Assembly (NCBI RefSeq): GCF_000247815.1
Contig: NC_021683.1
Coordinates: forward strand, 5,721,521 to 5,785,520
Reading direction: 5' to 3'
Source of the DNA: Ficedula albicollis
Taxonomy: Eukaryota > Chordata > Aves > Passeriformes > Muscicapidae
DNA: 64,000 nt
Made by a program: the position numbers and the translations under genes. The notes below the pieces were generated by a model, which did not search any database, had not been told where the DNA came from, and saw nothing but the letters and a program-made list of their open reading frames with translations. This document shows positions 13,240 through 25,500 of this stretch, one piece after another (the first letter of the stretch is position 1; each line of letters begins with the position of its first letter).

Positions 13240-13611
13240 CTACCTGGTCTAGGTCTAACTTGCTGTCATGCTGACATGTATCAGGAAATTAAACCCCCTC
13301 TCCCTTGTCAGTGCTTCTGAATATTGATTCCTAATTCCACAACCTGGCCATTATTTGAAACTGAAGCTTGCCACAAAGGGGAGCATTAAAACACAGGTCA
13401 AGGACAAGCCTGCCCTCCGTGCCTGCAGCCACTTCCCAAGTGCTTTATGAAAGCCATTGTGCCATGAGTGGATGGGGGGAAAAATAGAGCATATTCAGCA
13501 AGAATAGAACATGACAGTGATGCGCTAGCAAACCGTGATCTGTTTTGACTGTGATAACAGTGTAAACCTCAATGGGTGAGGACAAGATCACAGTGCACTG
13601 AAACCATGAAG
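13240..13611. other. Unique sequence, nothing recognised
   Basis: Unremarkable AT-leaning sequence between the 2.1 kb duplication and the CpG cluster. Confidence 0.5.
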
Positions 13612-14834
13612 TCAGCTTAACGTGCCCACGGTCCTGTCCAGCCCCTCAGCCAGGGCTGCAGCTCCTGAGATGTGCTGTGACCGTGACGCGCAGCCAGCGC
13701 CAGCGAAGTGACACTCGAGTGCGGCGTGACAGCGCTGCCACGACAGATCTGGTGCTCGCTGTCCGTGGCCAGTTAGCCATGTGAATGCAGAATGTATGGG
13801 GCAGCTTGTAAGGAGCTGGTACTGATCACTTGTGTGAATGGTTTTGACTGAGGAGCATTTGGGTTTGAGTGTCTGATAGAGATTCCTCCTGTAGCAAGCC
13901 TCGATAATTTGGTTACCGCAGCTGTTGGCTGGAAGGTTCACCTTATTTAAAGTGCTTTCTGAGATTTGATCCTGTCCTTTTTTGTCTTCACTGCACACCA
14001 CACCAGAGTGGCAGATTATTAACTGAGATACATATGGCGATCGATATAATAGAAAGATCAACATGTCCTTGAGTTCAGTGCACATCATTTTGTAGGGAAG
14101 TGTTTTTTCCCCTCTCCATTTGGCTTGATTATTCAAGAGTTCTTTAACAACTACAACAGAATCCTTTTCAGAAGAAGAACGTTTTTCTTTCACCCTAGTT
14201 GCTATGAGAACATGAATCATCTCTTTAGCACAATAGCAACAACTGTAGTGCCTAAGTGCATCCACTGATTTTTTACTGTTTGTTCTTTGCTCTCAACAAG
14301 ATAAGCTGTTGTTATTTCTTTCTTCTTGAACAAGCATAACATGATTGCTGAAGTAGTCAGAATAATTGGACCAAATAGTGAGGCAGTTAATGTAAACAGA
14401 AAGAATTTATCTCTTTCAAGTACAGTAAATTGTCCTCCAAAAATATGGAAATCTTGTCTATTTCTTGTTGTGCCCTAGAGCAAATTTTGTTGAGTTTGTT
14501 GTCACATCATTATTTTCGGACTCTGTGAAATTGCTAATGAGGAACAGGCTGCTTTCAGTGGGATAGTTGTGCGTGTTTAAGGCTGTGGTGAGATGTCGTA
14601 GTCCATGAGTAAATCACCAGCACAGGAGAGGTTAATGCCCTCCTTGAGCCAAATATCCACCACAGGTGTCAGTTGCCACCAAAATGCTGCCAGGGAGTGG
14701 GAGGAGGGTGCTGGCTTCAGCTGCAGTGAGCTACCTACTGGAGGGAGGGTGAAAACCAAGTAAGCTGATGTGCAAGCTCTTTCTGTAGCTGTGATGGGAA
14801 TGGGTTCTGCACTGGAGGAAGATGGTATCAAGAA
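13612..14834 (-). pseudogene. Possible decayed or spliced coding region with a membrane segment (unrecognised)
   Basis: I do not recognise a gene. On the minus strand four open stretches overlap and alternate between two frames: 14834-14577 (frame 1), 14613-14458 (frame 2), 14474-14217 (frame 1) and about 14295-13612 (frame 2). The second stretch has N-glycosylation sequons NFT (14524-14532) and NST (14488-14496). The third, 85 codons, has a hydrophobic run of about 26 residues starting FFLFTLTASLF, preceded by ERDK and followed by KKKE, a textbook single-pass membrane arrangement with the basic side after it. The bases CTCTAG just before 14474 could be a splice acceptor. The last stretch gives 217 codons from a GTG. 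Two opposite one-base shifts, or splicing, would be needed to link the parts. Chance open frames are a real alternative. Confidence 0.2.
13620..13770. promoter_or_regulatory. CpG cluster
   Basis: About 14 CpG dinucleotides occur in 150 bp, while the surrounding kilobases are strongly CpG-depleted. It is too short for a standard CpG island. It may be a small unmethylated element, a conserved exon, or the GC-rich end of an inserted sequence. It coincides with the downstream end of the minus-strand open stretch. Confidence 0.4.
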
Positions 14835-15736
14835 CTATTTTGATCTTTAAGACCCTGAGCTATTGCCATAGATAGCCTGTAAGCAAATTTTAAAATTTCT
14901 TAAATAACCAGTAAAATGACTTATTCTCATTGAGAGAGGAAAGGTCTTTTTGAGTACTTTGTATATTCATTTTCAGGCTGGTCTTGGTTGCACTCATGGT
15001 CAAAGGCACTATTTTCACACTATGAAGTCTGCTTGTATAAAATGGCTTCTGTGGAGAGGGATCCTTGGAAAGCAAAGGGTGGTGGGCATGTTTTGACAGT
15101 CTGGTGTTTGCTAACCACTGCCTCCCTAAAGCCTTCCTTCAGACCTCCTCATCCTAATCACCAGAGATGTTTGTGGAAATCAATGCTGCTGGTAGATGAG
15201 AAAGATGGGTCCGTGTCAAGTGGAAATGAGATGTGTTCTAGATGGCAAGAGACAAGAGGTTGTGAGAAGTTTGTGAAACCACTTAAATGATTTGAGGTTG
15301 TTGGCTCATGTTGGAACGTGTGTCTGATTTGAGAAAGGAGCTTCTACTCCATCCTCATTTGGCACCTGTGATTTGTATAATCTATGGCCCCTTTTAAAGA
15401 GGGGGATAAATGCTATGCAAATATGTCTAGACAGGTGAAATATGGCTAATGATCGGTTGAAACAATTTTCCCAACAACCCTCTTAGATTTTAATTATTTA
15501 TACATCTGTAACTACATCCTATGCACTTCTGTAGCACAGGTGAATTAGAGGGGGGGGGAAAATGAAAGCTTACATACAACCAGTGTTTTCAATAGTATCA
15601 AATTATTATGCCAATAAAACATGTAAAATCTGTTCAAGATCAAACAGGCATTTGATGTGCTGATTCTGTTTTGGAACAAAAAAAAAAAATCCCCGAGTGA
15701 TTGTTATCTGGTACTTGTAGCTTTGAATAGATAAAA
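14835..15736. other. Unique sequence with short homopolymers
   Basis: A G9 run lies near 15551 and an A12 run near 15679. No gene, RNA or mobile element was recognised. Confidence 0.5.
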
Positions 15737-16830
15737 GCAGTGGCCCAGACCTTGACTCGAGTAAATTAATACAACAGCATTGACTTCAGGGAAACAATGT
15801 GGATTTATACCAAGTGATGGATCTGTTCCTACTGCCTGATAAAAATCTAGAGGTTAGGCTTCTTCATCAATTTTTGTCTAAGAACTAAGGAAGGAAAAGA
15901 TAATGGGACTACAAGTAGGGATATGATTCAGTATTATTCTGATCTTAAACTCCTAACCTCAGGGGAAAGAGGTCTGAATACTTGGCATGGATCTTGCTTA
16001 AGTTTGATGAACTGCTTTACCATTGTATTTAATTGTTTGCAGCCAGTATTATACTGAACTAAACTAAGATTATATGCAATTAAGCAAAAGAAGAGTATTG
16101 CATTGAGTGGTATTTAGAGTGCCTCATTAATTTGTATTAGGCTGTTAATGTAGGAAAATGCACCAACATGATTTAAACATAAAAATACCTAGGTAATCTG
16201 GCAAACCCCACTAAGCTTCTAATCACTCTTTCTGAATATTTCCTGAAAATAACTAGGATGTGATTAAACTGCTTTTATGTGTCATGTTTTTTCAATGGAA
16301 AAAAAAATCTTGATACTCCTATTGACTCAACAGCAAGAAGACAGAAGAAGCTTAACACAGAGGCAAGCAGTGGCATTAAGAGAAATAAAACCTAAAAGAT
16401 ATATATTAAGAAATTACCCATGTGTAGTAGTAAAACCAATTGGAGTGAACTAGGTTTTGCTGGCTTAATCATAATTTGTGAAAGTTGACCTCAAATAAAT
16501 GTCGAATCATAATGAAATTTAGAGATAATCTAATGAAATCTAACACTGACTATGAATCACAATTTAATGTCAGGGCTATGTGTGTTTTGGTCTTGGATTT
16601 TTGTGAAAACTAGGTTTTGGGAACTGAGTATATTGTATTGAGTGTGGGCCTTGTTATGTGTCATCAGAATGAGCAGTAAAACTTCTAAAAACCTTCTAAA
16701 CCAGCTCCTTTCCAAGGAAGGGGAATCTTGATTTTCCTCTTTGCAGATGAATTCCTTGGTACAGTCAGATTTTATGCAGTTACATGGAAATTTATGTTGG
16801 TAGCAAAGATTGTTTCACAAAGCTGTGATA
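15737..16830 (+). repeat. 1,094 bp perfect tandem duplication, copy 1
   Basis: Copy 2 begins at the very next base, 16831, with GCAGTGGCCC. Both copies are the same length; I noticed three substitutions, two in the AACTTCTAAA section and one in GCAGTTACATGG. The junction shows essentially no microhomology. The content is AT-rich and not recognised. Confidence 0.95.
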
Positions 16831-17924
16831 GCAGTGGCCCAGACCTTGACTCGAGTAAATTAATACAACAGCATTGACTTCAGGGAAACAATGTGGATTT
16901 ATACCAAGTGATGGATCTGTTCCTACTGCCTGATAAAAATCTAGAGGTTAGGCTTCTTCATCAATTTTTGTCTAAGAACTAAGGAAGGAAAAGATAATGG
17001 GACTACAAGTAGGGATATGATTCAGTATTATTCTGATCTTAAACTCCTAACCTCAGGGGAAAGAGGTCTGAATACTTGGCATGGATCTTGCTTAAGTTTG
17101 ATGAACTGCTTTACCATTGTATTTAATTGTTTGCAGCCAGTATTATACTGAACTAAACTAAGATTATATGCAATTAAGCAAAAGAAGAGTATTGCATTGA
17201 GTGGTATTTAGAGTGCCTCATTAATTTGTATTAGGCTGTTAATGTAGGAAAATGCACCAACATGATTTAAACATAAAAATACCTAGGTAATCTGGCAAAC
17301 CCCACTAAGCTTCTAATCACTCTTTCTGAATATTTCCTGAAAATAACTAGGATGTGATTAAACTGCTTTTATGTGTCATGTTTTTTCAATGGAAAAAAAA
17401 ATCTTGATACTCCTATTGACTCAACAGCAAGAAGACAGAAGAAGCTTAACACAGAGGCAAGCAGTGGCATTAAGAGAAATAAAACCTAAAAGATATATAT
17501 TAAGAAATTACCCATGTGTAGTAGTAAAACCAATTGGAGTGAACTAGGTTTTGCTGGCTTAATCATAATTTGTGAAAGTTGACCTCAAATAAATGTCGAA
17601 TCATAATGAAATTTAGAGATAATCTAATGAAATCTAACACTGACTATGAATCACAATTTAATGTCAGGGCTATGTGTGTTTTGGTCTTGGATTTTTGTGA
17701 AAACTAGGTTTTGGGAACTGAGTATATTGTATTGAGTGTGGGCCTTGTTATGTGTCATCAGAATGAGCAGTAAAACTTCTAAAGAACTTCTAAACCAGCT
17801 CCTTTCCAAGGAAGGGGAATCTTGATTTTCCTCTTTGCAGATGAATTCCTTGGTACAGTCAGATTTTATGCAGTTATATGGAAATTTATGTTGGTAGCAA
17901 AGATTGTTTCACAAAGCTGTGATA
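16831..17924 (+). repeat. 1,094 bp perfect tandem duplication, copy 2
   Basis: This is the second copy of 15737-16830, ending in GCTGTGATA like copy 1, after which unique sequence (ACCTTTCC) begins. Confidence 0.95.
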
Positions 17925-20900
17925 ACCTTTCCTATAGCAAAGGAAGATTTGTTCGAGACTGCTAAAAAAAAATTTTCAAAAAATGGTGAAATCCTGCTAC
18001 CATTTGTTTTATAAAACATAATGTCTGCCATAATTTAAGGTGTATTTAAAAAAAAAAAGAGAAAGCTATTTCAAATTAGCCATTAATAGATATTAACTGC
18101 CAGCATTGACTACATTTTTCAAGAACTAAGTTTCAATCATGGACATATTATGACTTATCTAATATGCAGTTTATATATCTGGATCATTAATAAAACAAAT
18201 ATTTTAACACTTGTTTGAAATCTTAAATTCAATCTAGAAATGTTGTTGTTTAATCTGCTTTTCAGTTCATGTTATCTCTGCGCATTTAAATACCCATTGT
18301 GGCTTTCCTGAGGTCTGAAGCAGAGACCTTCAAGGCTTTGTAACAGAGGGGCTTGGGCTGGATGTGGTTGTTTCCAGGTCCTTAGCAGCCTCTGTGTGGA
18401 TGGGTGGAAATTCCCCTCTGACAGAAGAGATTCCTGAGGTAACAGGGCTGTTGGAACATTTAGGACACGGCTTGGAGCCCCAGGATATGTGGTTAGAAGC
18501 TGCTTTTCCCTGGGAGGCTTGCTGGGTTTCTTTAAATACTCTGCATGAGTGCAGAAGATGGAGAATGGTGTCTCTGTGCTCCCTGGCTCTGCTGGGCTTC
18601 TGCCAGGGGTGCAAGGCTTGGTTCCCAGAGCACAGCTCTGGCACTGCAGGATGTCCTCTCCAGCCCTTCAGGTGCCTGAGCTCCCTGCACGTGGCTCTTG
18701 CATGATATCACCCAGCAAAAGAGAGAGAAAATGTCTGAAAGGCTCCAACTGTTACAAAAATAAATCTTGCTGATTCTGACTCAAGTAAAACATACAAATT
18801 AACATAAACTCAGTATCAGCGGGATCTTAATTGATTTTTTTCTTTTTTTATTTTTTTTTCCCTTCAAACTTTTTTAAAGATGTGCTCATATTTTAAAATC
18901 TCTACATAACAGAGACCTGTTTTTCCCACCTCTAGTACACAGCATCATCAAGACATAAAATATGTTTCTGGCCATCTGAGTATAATAATGAGGCAGCTGT
19001 ACAGCTCACTTTGGTTGTTTATACCTATTTGGGCTCAGACCTGTTGCAGTGTCCTCTGGATGAACCTTTCTCATCTCAGACCCTGCAATTTGATGTCTGC
19101 TCCAAGCATTGGTTAAAGACCAAGTTTCAGCAGTTCATTATTACTCTGTGTGAAATTTAGTGGGTTTAAATCATCACCTTTCTGGTGAAACATGCCAGTT
19201 TGAGGCTTGGAGATTTTGTGGCTTTGTTTTAAATAATGTCTGGGGCTGGGCTTCAACCTTTGGCTTTGAAACCTGTCAGTATGTTGCATAGACCTGCAAA
19301 ATAAATCAGAAGAGTTTGTGTTATCATAAACCATTGAATGGGGGATTTTTTGAAAGAGCTAAGAGAATTACAGGTGTATATATATAGTGTTTGTGTAATT
19401 GTACAAACTCAGTGAAGGGAAGTCTCTGTAGTTTGAATTTCAATGGCTTTTGTGTACACCTCAACTAGAGTTGTTGTTTTTCTTTTATTATTTATTTTAA
19501 ATTTTACCTTAGCTGTCAGTTCTTCCAATTCCAGAATTGGAAAAGGGATTTTGTCCCACTCCAAATCTCATGCTAGTATGTTTCTGATGAATGTGCATCC
19601 TGTGCTGTGTCTTCAACTGTAATTAATTAATGGATGTTCATGTAGGAATTCTTTTCTCTGTGAAACTGATCCCTACCAAACTGTCCTTAAATCTTATGTG
19701 AGTCTCCTTTTCCTTGTAAAAATCAAAGTCACCTTCACCCCATGTAGAAACTGGCCTACTACTCAGCTCCTTTTCCCCCTTTATTTTTCTTTTTTCCTTT
19801 TCTTTTATTTTTTTTAATGTTTCTGCTTTGAGATTTGTTCCTTGCTTGTATTGCTGTCAGCCAGCACAACAACCAGGGAGTTCTGCTGGAAAAATATTTT
19901 TAGGTATGCAAAATTACTCTCAGAGATTTGCCACTGACCATGTCACTTTGTATGCAGCATATCCAGCAAAAACATTCATATGCCAAAATAGCTGTGAGCT
20001 TACAGGGTGTTAGCCTGGGATAACTATAGCTTTACAATCTAGCTTGTAAATTTTTATCAGGCACACAAGCCCCCATGTACATGCATAACTCATAACTTAA
20101 ACCATGTTATCACTACCACACAAGCTAGTGCTGTAAAAATGCAACCAAAGCTAAATTTAAATACATGTGTAAGTGCAAAGCACTCAGCTGCTGTAACAAA
20201 GGTAAAATTGGGCTCCTGTGGTAAAGATATATGTCCTTAATTTAGCCTGAGAAATCACCAAACTCATTGTGTTGATGATATGACCTAAACTAATCTTCTG
20301 TCCAGATTTTCAAAGATGAAAAAAAATTCAGAAAACTAATCTAGTGCAATGCTGATAGCCTATGATGGTTGAGAGGTTGTAACATTATTTTAAAATATTA
20401 TAATATAGCTGATGTGTGATTTTCCGTAATGCAACATCAGTTGTCTGTTATTTGCTTCTGACTATATTTACATGGGAGAATAAGGCGAAGAATCTCAGCA
20501 GGTCTGTTAATACTCAAGGTGCAGGTTGTCATAAATGCTGGTAATGTTTTTCTATTCCTGCCTTTTTTTCCTGTTATTACAGGTTTTTATGAAATATACA
20601 AGATATGTGGCAACATGAAACATAATGTAAGCCTGCATTTTCCTTGTTTGATGCTGCTCTTTATTTCTCTAAATCAAATGGGAGTGCTACAAGGTGCCCA
20701 GGCCCTTTAATATTTTGTTGTTCACAGTAGCCTGCATAAACAGAGTGAGCCCTAGAGCACACTATACCTTCTATCTGTACCAGTAAGTGGTTTTGTTCAT
20801 AAAGCAAATTAAGCACATCAAAACAAGCAGTCTGGAGTGATGAGCACTGGAATGGTAGCCTGGTATGTTGGTGAGGATGCTGTGCTCAGGTTAAATTGGT

Positions 20901-22481
20901 TAAAATCCCATTTCACTGGTTCTAAGAACATATTAATTTTTCTTGGAGGGGTTTTTGGTCTGAAGCCTGTTCTGTACTAAAGAGGTGGTGGTCTTTTGGC
21001 TGGGGAAGGAATTTAATACTGAAGAAAAGGAATTTAATACTGAGAAACTCCTGCCTGGAGTGGCTGAACAATCCTGATTTGAACTAGGAAAATCCTTGAG
21101 GTGTTGAGGTATGGACAAGACTCTGTTTCCTTTAGTATAATTTTTCTTCCTTTGAGAACCTGGGCTGCAAATCTTATGTGCAAAATATTTTAAAGGCTCC
21201 TTTTCATCTTTGTGTAAAAGACTTTTTTTTTTTTTTGGTACTACCTACCTACTAATGCAGCCAAATATTTATGTCTCCAATGCATGTGCTAGATAGAAAG
21301 ACCTCAAAGAAAGTTGTTCCAGGCCTAGGAATCTTATGATGCAGATATAAAATATAACAAGGCAGATAAGTGTGGTGGTAGTAGAATGAAGTAGCAGTAT
21401 CTGAGTGGAAATATGAGTTTCATCCTCAGTCCCTGCCTGTAGAACATCTTGGACAAGTTTCCAGCACTGAAATCTACTATGATCCAAAACCTGGCCACAA
21501 TTGATTGCTGTAGTTTCCAGACTCCTCCTGCATGCATCATAAGAAACCAAACCATCAAGTTATTTGAACAGTATAACATTTGCAGCATTCCAGTTTTTTC
21601 CAAGTAGCACTTTGGGTGAACCACAAGAGATGCATCTTAGAGGATAGCAGTCTGCCTCAGAAAACCTGGGGAAACTCCACTGTCTCAGATGGAAACTTCA
21701 AAGGATCCAGAAACTTTGAGTCTATTTTTTCCCTTTTTAAGCTTTTTGGACTGTTTTATTTAAATGCTGAAGAATTAGAAGAATGTTTCTAGTTAATGAT
21801 TAGATTGGGAATATGTTAGGGAGACTGCAAACCAAGTCACTGGCTGTTTGGCAGGCAGACTATTTTGTACAGCTTAAGTATCTGCCACTAAAATGTTGTC
21901 ATCCAGCAATGGTTACCGCAGCACCAACAACTGAAATACCACAGCTGGCATAGAAAATATAATAACTAGTTGTCACAGGAGATTCAGGACAGGAAATAAG
22001 TGTGCCATCTCCCAGGATGGTCTTCTTAATGCCTGTTTTTATAGGCAGGGTTCATCCCTGTACTGTTCCTAGCTCCAGATGTTGATTCCATCAGGGCACA
22101 GCACAGCAGAATCCAATGGGGAAAGCAGGAAAATGAATTATGTTAGAAAGTCCTTCTGTTCAAACAGATTTATTCTGGAACAGGATAGGCATGTGATGGA
22201 GTCTCTATCACTGCAGCCTTTAACTCAAGCTGGGATGGCTTTAAAAAGTTGTGTTCCCATGGCTTTTAGGCTTTAGTCATCCTAACTTAATATTCATAGT
22301 GATCCTTCTGACCTTGTGTGGTTACTCTCTCCTTGTTGTTAGTGACTGTGTATCCTACAGGAGTTCCTTAAATCAGAAAGGAGCTTGATCCACTCATGTT
22401 TTTAATGACTCCTCATTCTCAGAAATTAAATCTCACTCCACCAGGACTGTGAAATGACCTGAAAATGTTCCCGGTTTTTCT
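17925..22481. other. Unique AT-rich sequence
   Basis: No gene recognised. Small features are a 21 bp tandem pair at 21008-21046, pyrimidine tracts near 18840-18860 and 19780-19815, and T runs near 21222-21237. Open frames are short and without recognisable motifs. Confidence 0.5.
21008..21046 (+). repeat. 21 bp tandem duplication
   Basis: GGAATTTAATACTGA begins at 21008 and again at 21029. Confidence 0.85.
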
Positions 22482-22513
22482 TTTAAAATAGCAATGTTTT
22501 TTGCTATTTTAAA
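22482..22513. repeat. Perfect 13 bp inverted repeat (hairpin)
   Basis: The left arm at 22482-22494 is the exact reverse complement of 22501-22513, with a 6-base loop TGTTTT. Further AGTTTATT/AATAAACT arms follow at about 22522-22581, so the 100 bp stretch is a cluster of AT-rich palindromes. No miRNA family was recognised. Confidence 0.8.
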
Positions 22514-22585
22514 CAATAAAAATAGTTTATTGTAATTTATTCAATTAATAAAGTAGTTTATTACAGTTCTTATAATAAACTGTTA

Positions 22586-25500
22586 CTTGTCTTTTTATAG
22601 TTCAAATTATAGGATACTTATTGAAAATTTGCTCTAAACAGAAGAAAGGTTAATTTCCTTTATCCTGTCACCCAACTTTTGCTCCCAGTAACTAAAAACT
22701 CTAAACAACAGAAAAAAACCCCACCCAAGCCCCACAAATACCCCATCAGTTTGAAACTATCAGAATTTCAAACCTTGGAAATTAATAAGGATGTGCTACA
22801 CATAAAAGCCTGCCCAACTTGAGAAGAAAAGGCTTTTTCTATTCAATTTCAAGGATCCTTTTTCACTTGGACCTTTGTAGTTTTGTTTCCTTCTGAGAAG
22901 GCAGGAGTTCAATTGCATGATCCCCCAACTTTATTCCAAGATATTGGTAGTCTGAATGAGTTTAATAAAAAATCACAAATGGAGCATTGAAGCTAGGATT
23001 TAACCACCTAAGTTACACCATCCCAAAATCTAATACAAACCAATTGTGGTCTAGTGTCTAATTTCCACAGCTGTGAAGAGAAAGATTCAAAGGAGTCATT
23101 CCTGGATTGCACCAATGAGAGATCAAAATCCCATTCTCAGGATTATTACAATAATTAGATCCAGATTCTTTCTTGTGTCTGAAAGAAGACTTCAGGCTAT
23201 CTAACATCACATTCTGTTACAAAGCTGCTAACAAAATATTTTACTCTAAAAGTGTGTTGGATGTTAAAATTCCCAACAATGCTCACAAAATATGGCTCTT
23301 ATGCTGAGCTTAATTGAATTTGGTTATTTATTATGCAGCATAAAACATTTATTATATGGAATGTGTTCAAGAACGTCTCCATTTACCATATGTTTTCAAA
23401 AATGCTTTACAAAGAGCAAATTGAAAAGATAAATCTGCAAAGTGAAGCCACCAAGGGTCAGTAGTCCAACCTGAGGCTTCAGAGCCACCAGGGACTAATC
23501 CCTGTTGAGACACCTCACTGCTCCCACTGGGCTGTTCTTTTTCTTTCTCCAAAATTGTGTGTCCCTTCTGCTCTTCCTGTCTGTCTGGTTTTTACAGAGT
23601 TTGTCAAGTACAACCACCCAGATTTTGTTTAGTTGCACATGATTTTCCCTTTCTTCCCTCTCCTCTCTCTCGGTTGTCTGTTATGAAATGTTATGGTCAG
23701 GGCAGTCCTGGCATGGTCCAGCTGTGAAAAAGGCACCATCTCATCACTCTCCATTTATTTTGTTGACAACATGTGAACAGCAGGAAAGCTCGTGTGTGTG
23801 GCACAGTGCTGGCTGAAACCAGTGCCTAGGCAGCACAGGGAAATGGTTTTACTGTTGTTTCAGATTCTGCAAAGCTATTTACTGCTCTGTGCAGTTTTGC
23901 AATTCTTGGCAAGTCACCATAAATGTATGGTCTCACTCTGTTATGATTCCAAGACCATAAGTATTAACAATTCTTTAAATGCTCTTTCTGCTTTTCCTTT
24001 ATCTTAACACTAGTTAAGATGAATATTTGAGTGAAGGGAAAGGAGGTGGTAACTGCATTTCACTCTTTTGCAATAAGCTGTATATGTAAAACAATACCCT
24101 AGCCCATCCTAGGGCTTTTAAATTTGTCTGGCATTGTATGTCATCCTGTTATGGGTAAAAGAACTCAAACTTCTTTGAGGCATTTTGTAATGACATTGCA
24201 CACTTTTTTCAATGTCTTTGTACTTAGATGTCAAACAGCTACTTTCCCATATTTATTTAGCAAATCCTTTCTTGTAAACACAATTTTTCTTGTTAATTAT
24301 ATCTGATCTGATATAAATGCATACATGATCTGGTTTTTTCAAGCAGGCTTGAAAGGAGACTGTCTGGATAGGGGGGATCACATTCAGGGTTTGCCTTCTG
24401 CCTCAGATTAAGGCCAGTCAGTTCCTAGGGGAGCAAGAATGGGAAGATGCACATCTCTGAGAAAAATGTGACAAAACACAGGATAGAATCCTTCCCTGCC
24501 ACTGGAAAATCCTCTGTTTGGAATAGCATAGTGATATCTGGGAACTAAACCTTGCTCAAAGTTTTCCATTAAGTTTCTGTTTATGTTTGTCCTGAAACAG
24601 TCATTTGAGTCAAAATACATTTGCTGTATTGCTATATAGTTAAAAAAATGTCTTTGAGATGATTCCAGAGGAAAATAAATTCAAGTGATCACACTGAAAG
24701 TGACCCATTTCTCTGACCTGAAGAATCTTTTAGCTGCAATAGTGACTTCTGGTCATTTTGATTGATAATGGCTGTTGAATCATGGTGAACTTGTTCTTCT
24801 GAAACCAAAGACCAACATGTTGGTGCCTGAAGTTTGGCACCTTTGTTTGCTGCTGTAATATTAATGAAACAACAGTGCAACTTCAGCTGAGCTGCTGTAC
24901 TTGAGCAGTTTTCAGATGAACTTCAGATGGTGGAATCTATGTTTAGTTTGTTTTGTTTATTCCTCAGCCACATGGCAACCTCTCACTGACGTGGTGACAG
25001 AGGGTGACTCACAGCTACTGTGGTTTTGGAGCAGTGGGGTTCAGGCCTCTGCACACCATGAGGAGCCTCTTCCAGTTGTTGCTCAGAAAATAATTGTGCA
25101 CGAGGCAAAAGGTCAGTTTTGGCTCTATGACCCACGTGGGAAGGCAGATGGCTTTGTGCTGTGCTGCTATTACCAGACATTTATTCAACTTTGCCATGGG
25201 GCTCCTAATATCAGGAGAGTCACTTGCTGTAGAGAATATTCACACATTCAGTTTATAGAATAGTTATAGGAAACTTAAAAACTCTGTTCAGTAATATACT
25301 TGTTCCCATAAAACCTACATTGGATCAAGCCAGAGCTGAAACATGCTGCTCTTTAAACAGAAACAGGAATAAGTATCCCACGCTGGGTTAATTTAATATT
25401 ACATTCAGATGTTCTGGAATTAAGTGATGGAGCAGATGGGACAGTGATGACCAATTCTTAATAAAATAAAAAGACAGATGATACTTTTTAGCTTATTTAT

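Noticed and set aside
15737..17924. LTR pair of an endogenous retrovirus
   Set aside because: The two copies abut with no internal region, and I saw no TG...CA ends, primer binding site or viral genes.
24901..25263. 120-codon frame with an early hydrophobic patch
   Set aside because: Begins at a TTG, has no recognised domain and is overlapped by opposite-strand frames; likely chance.
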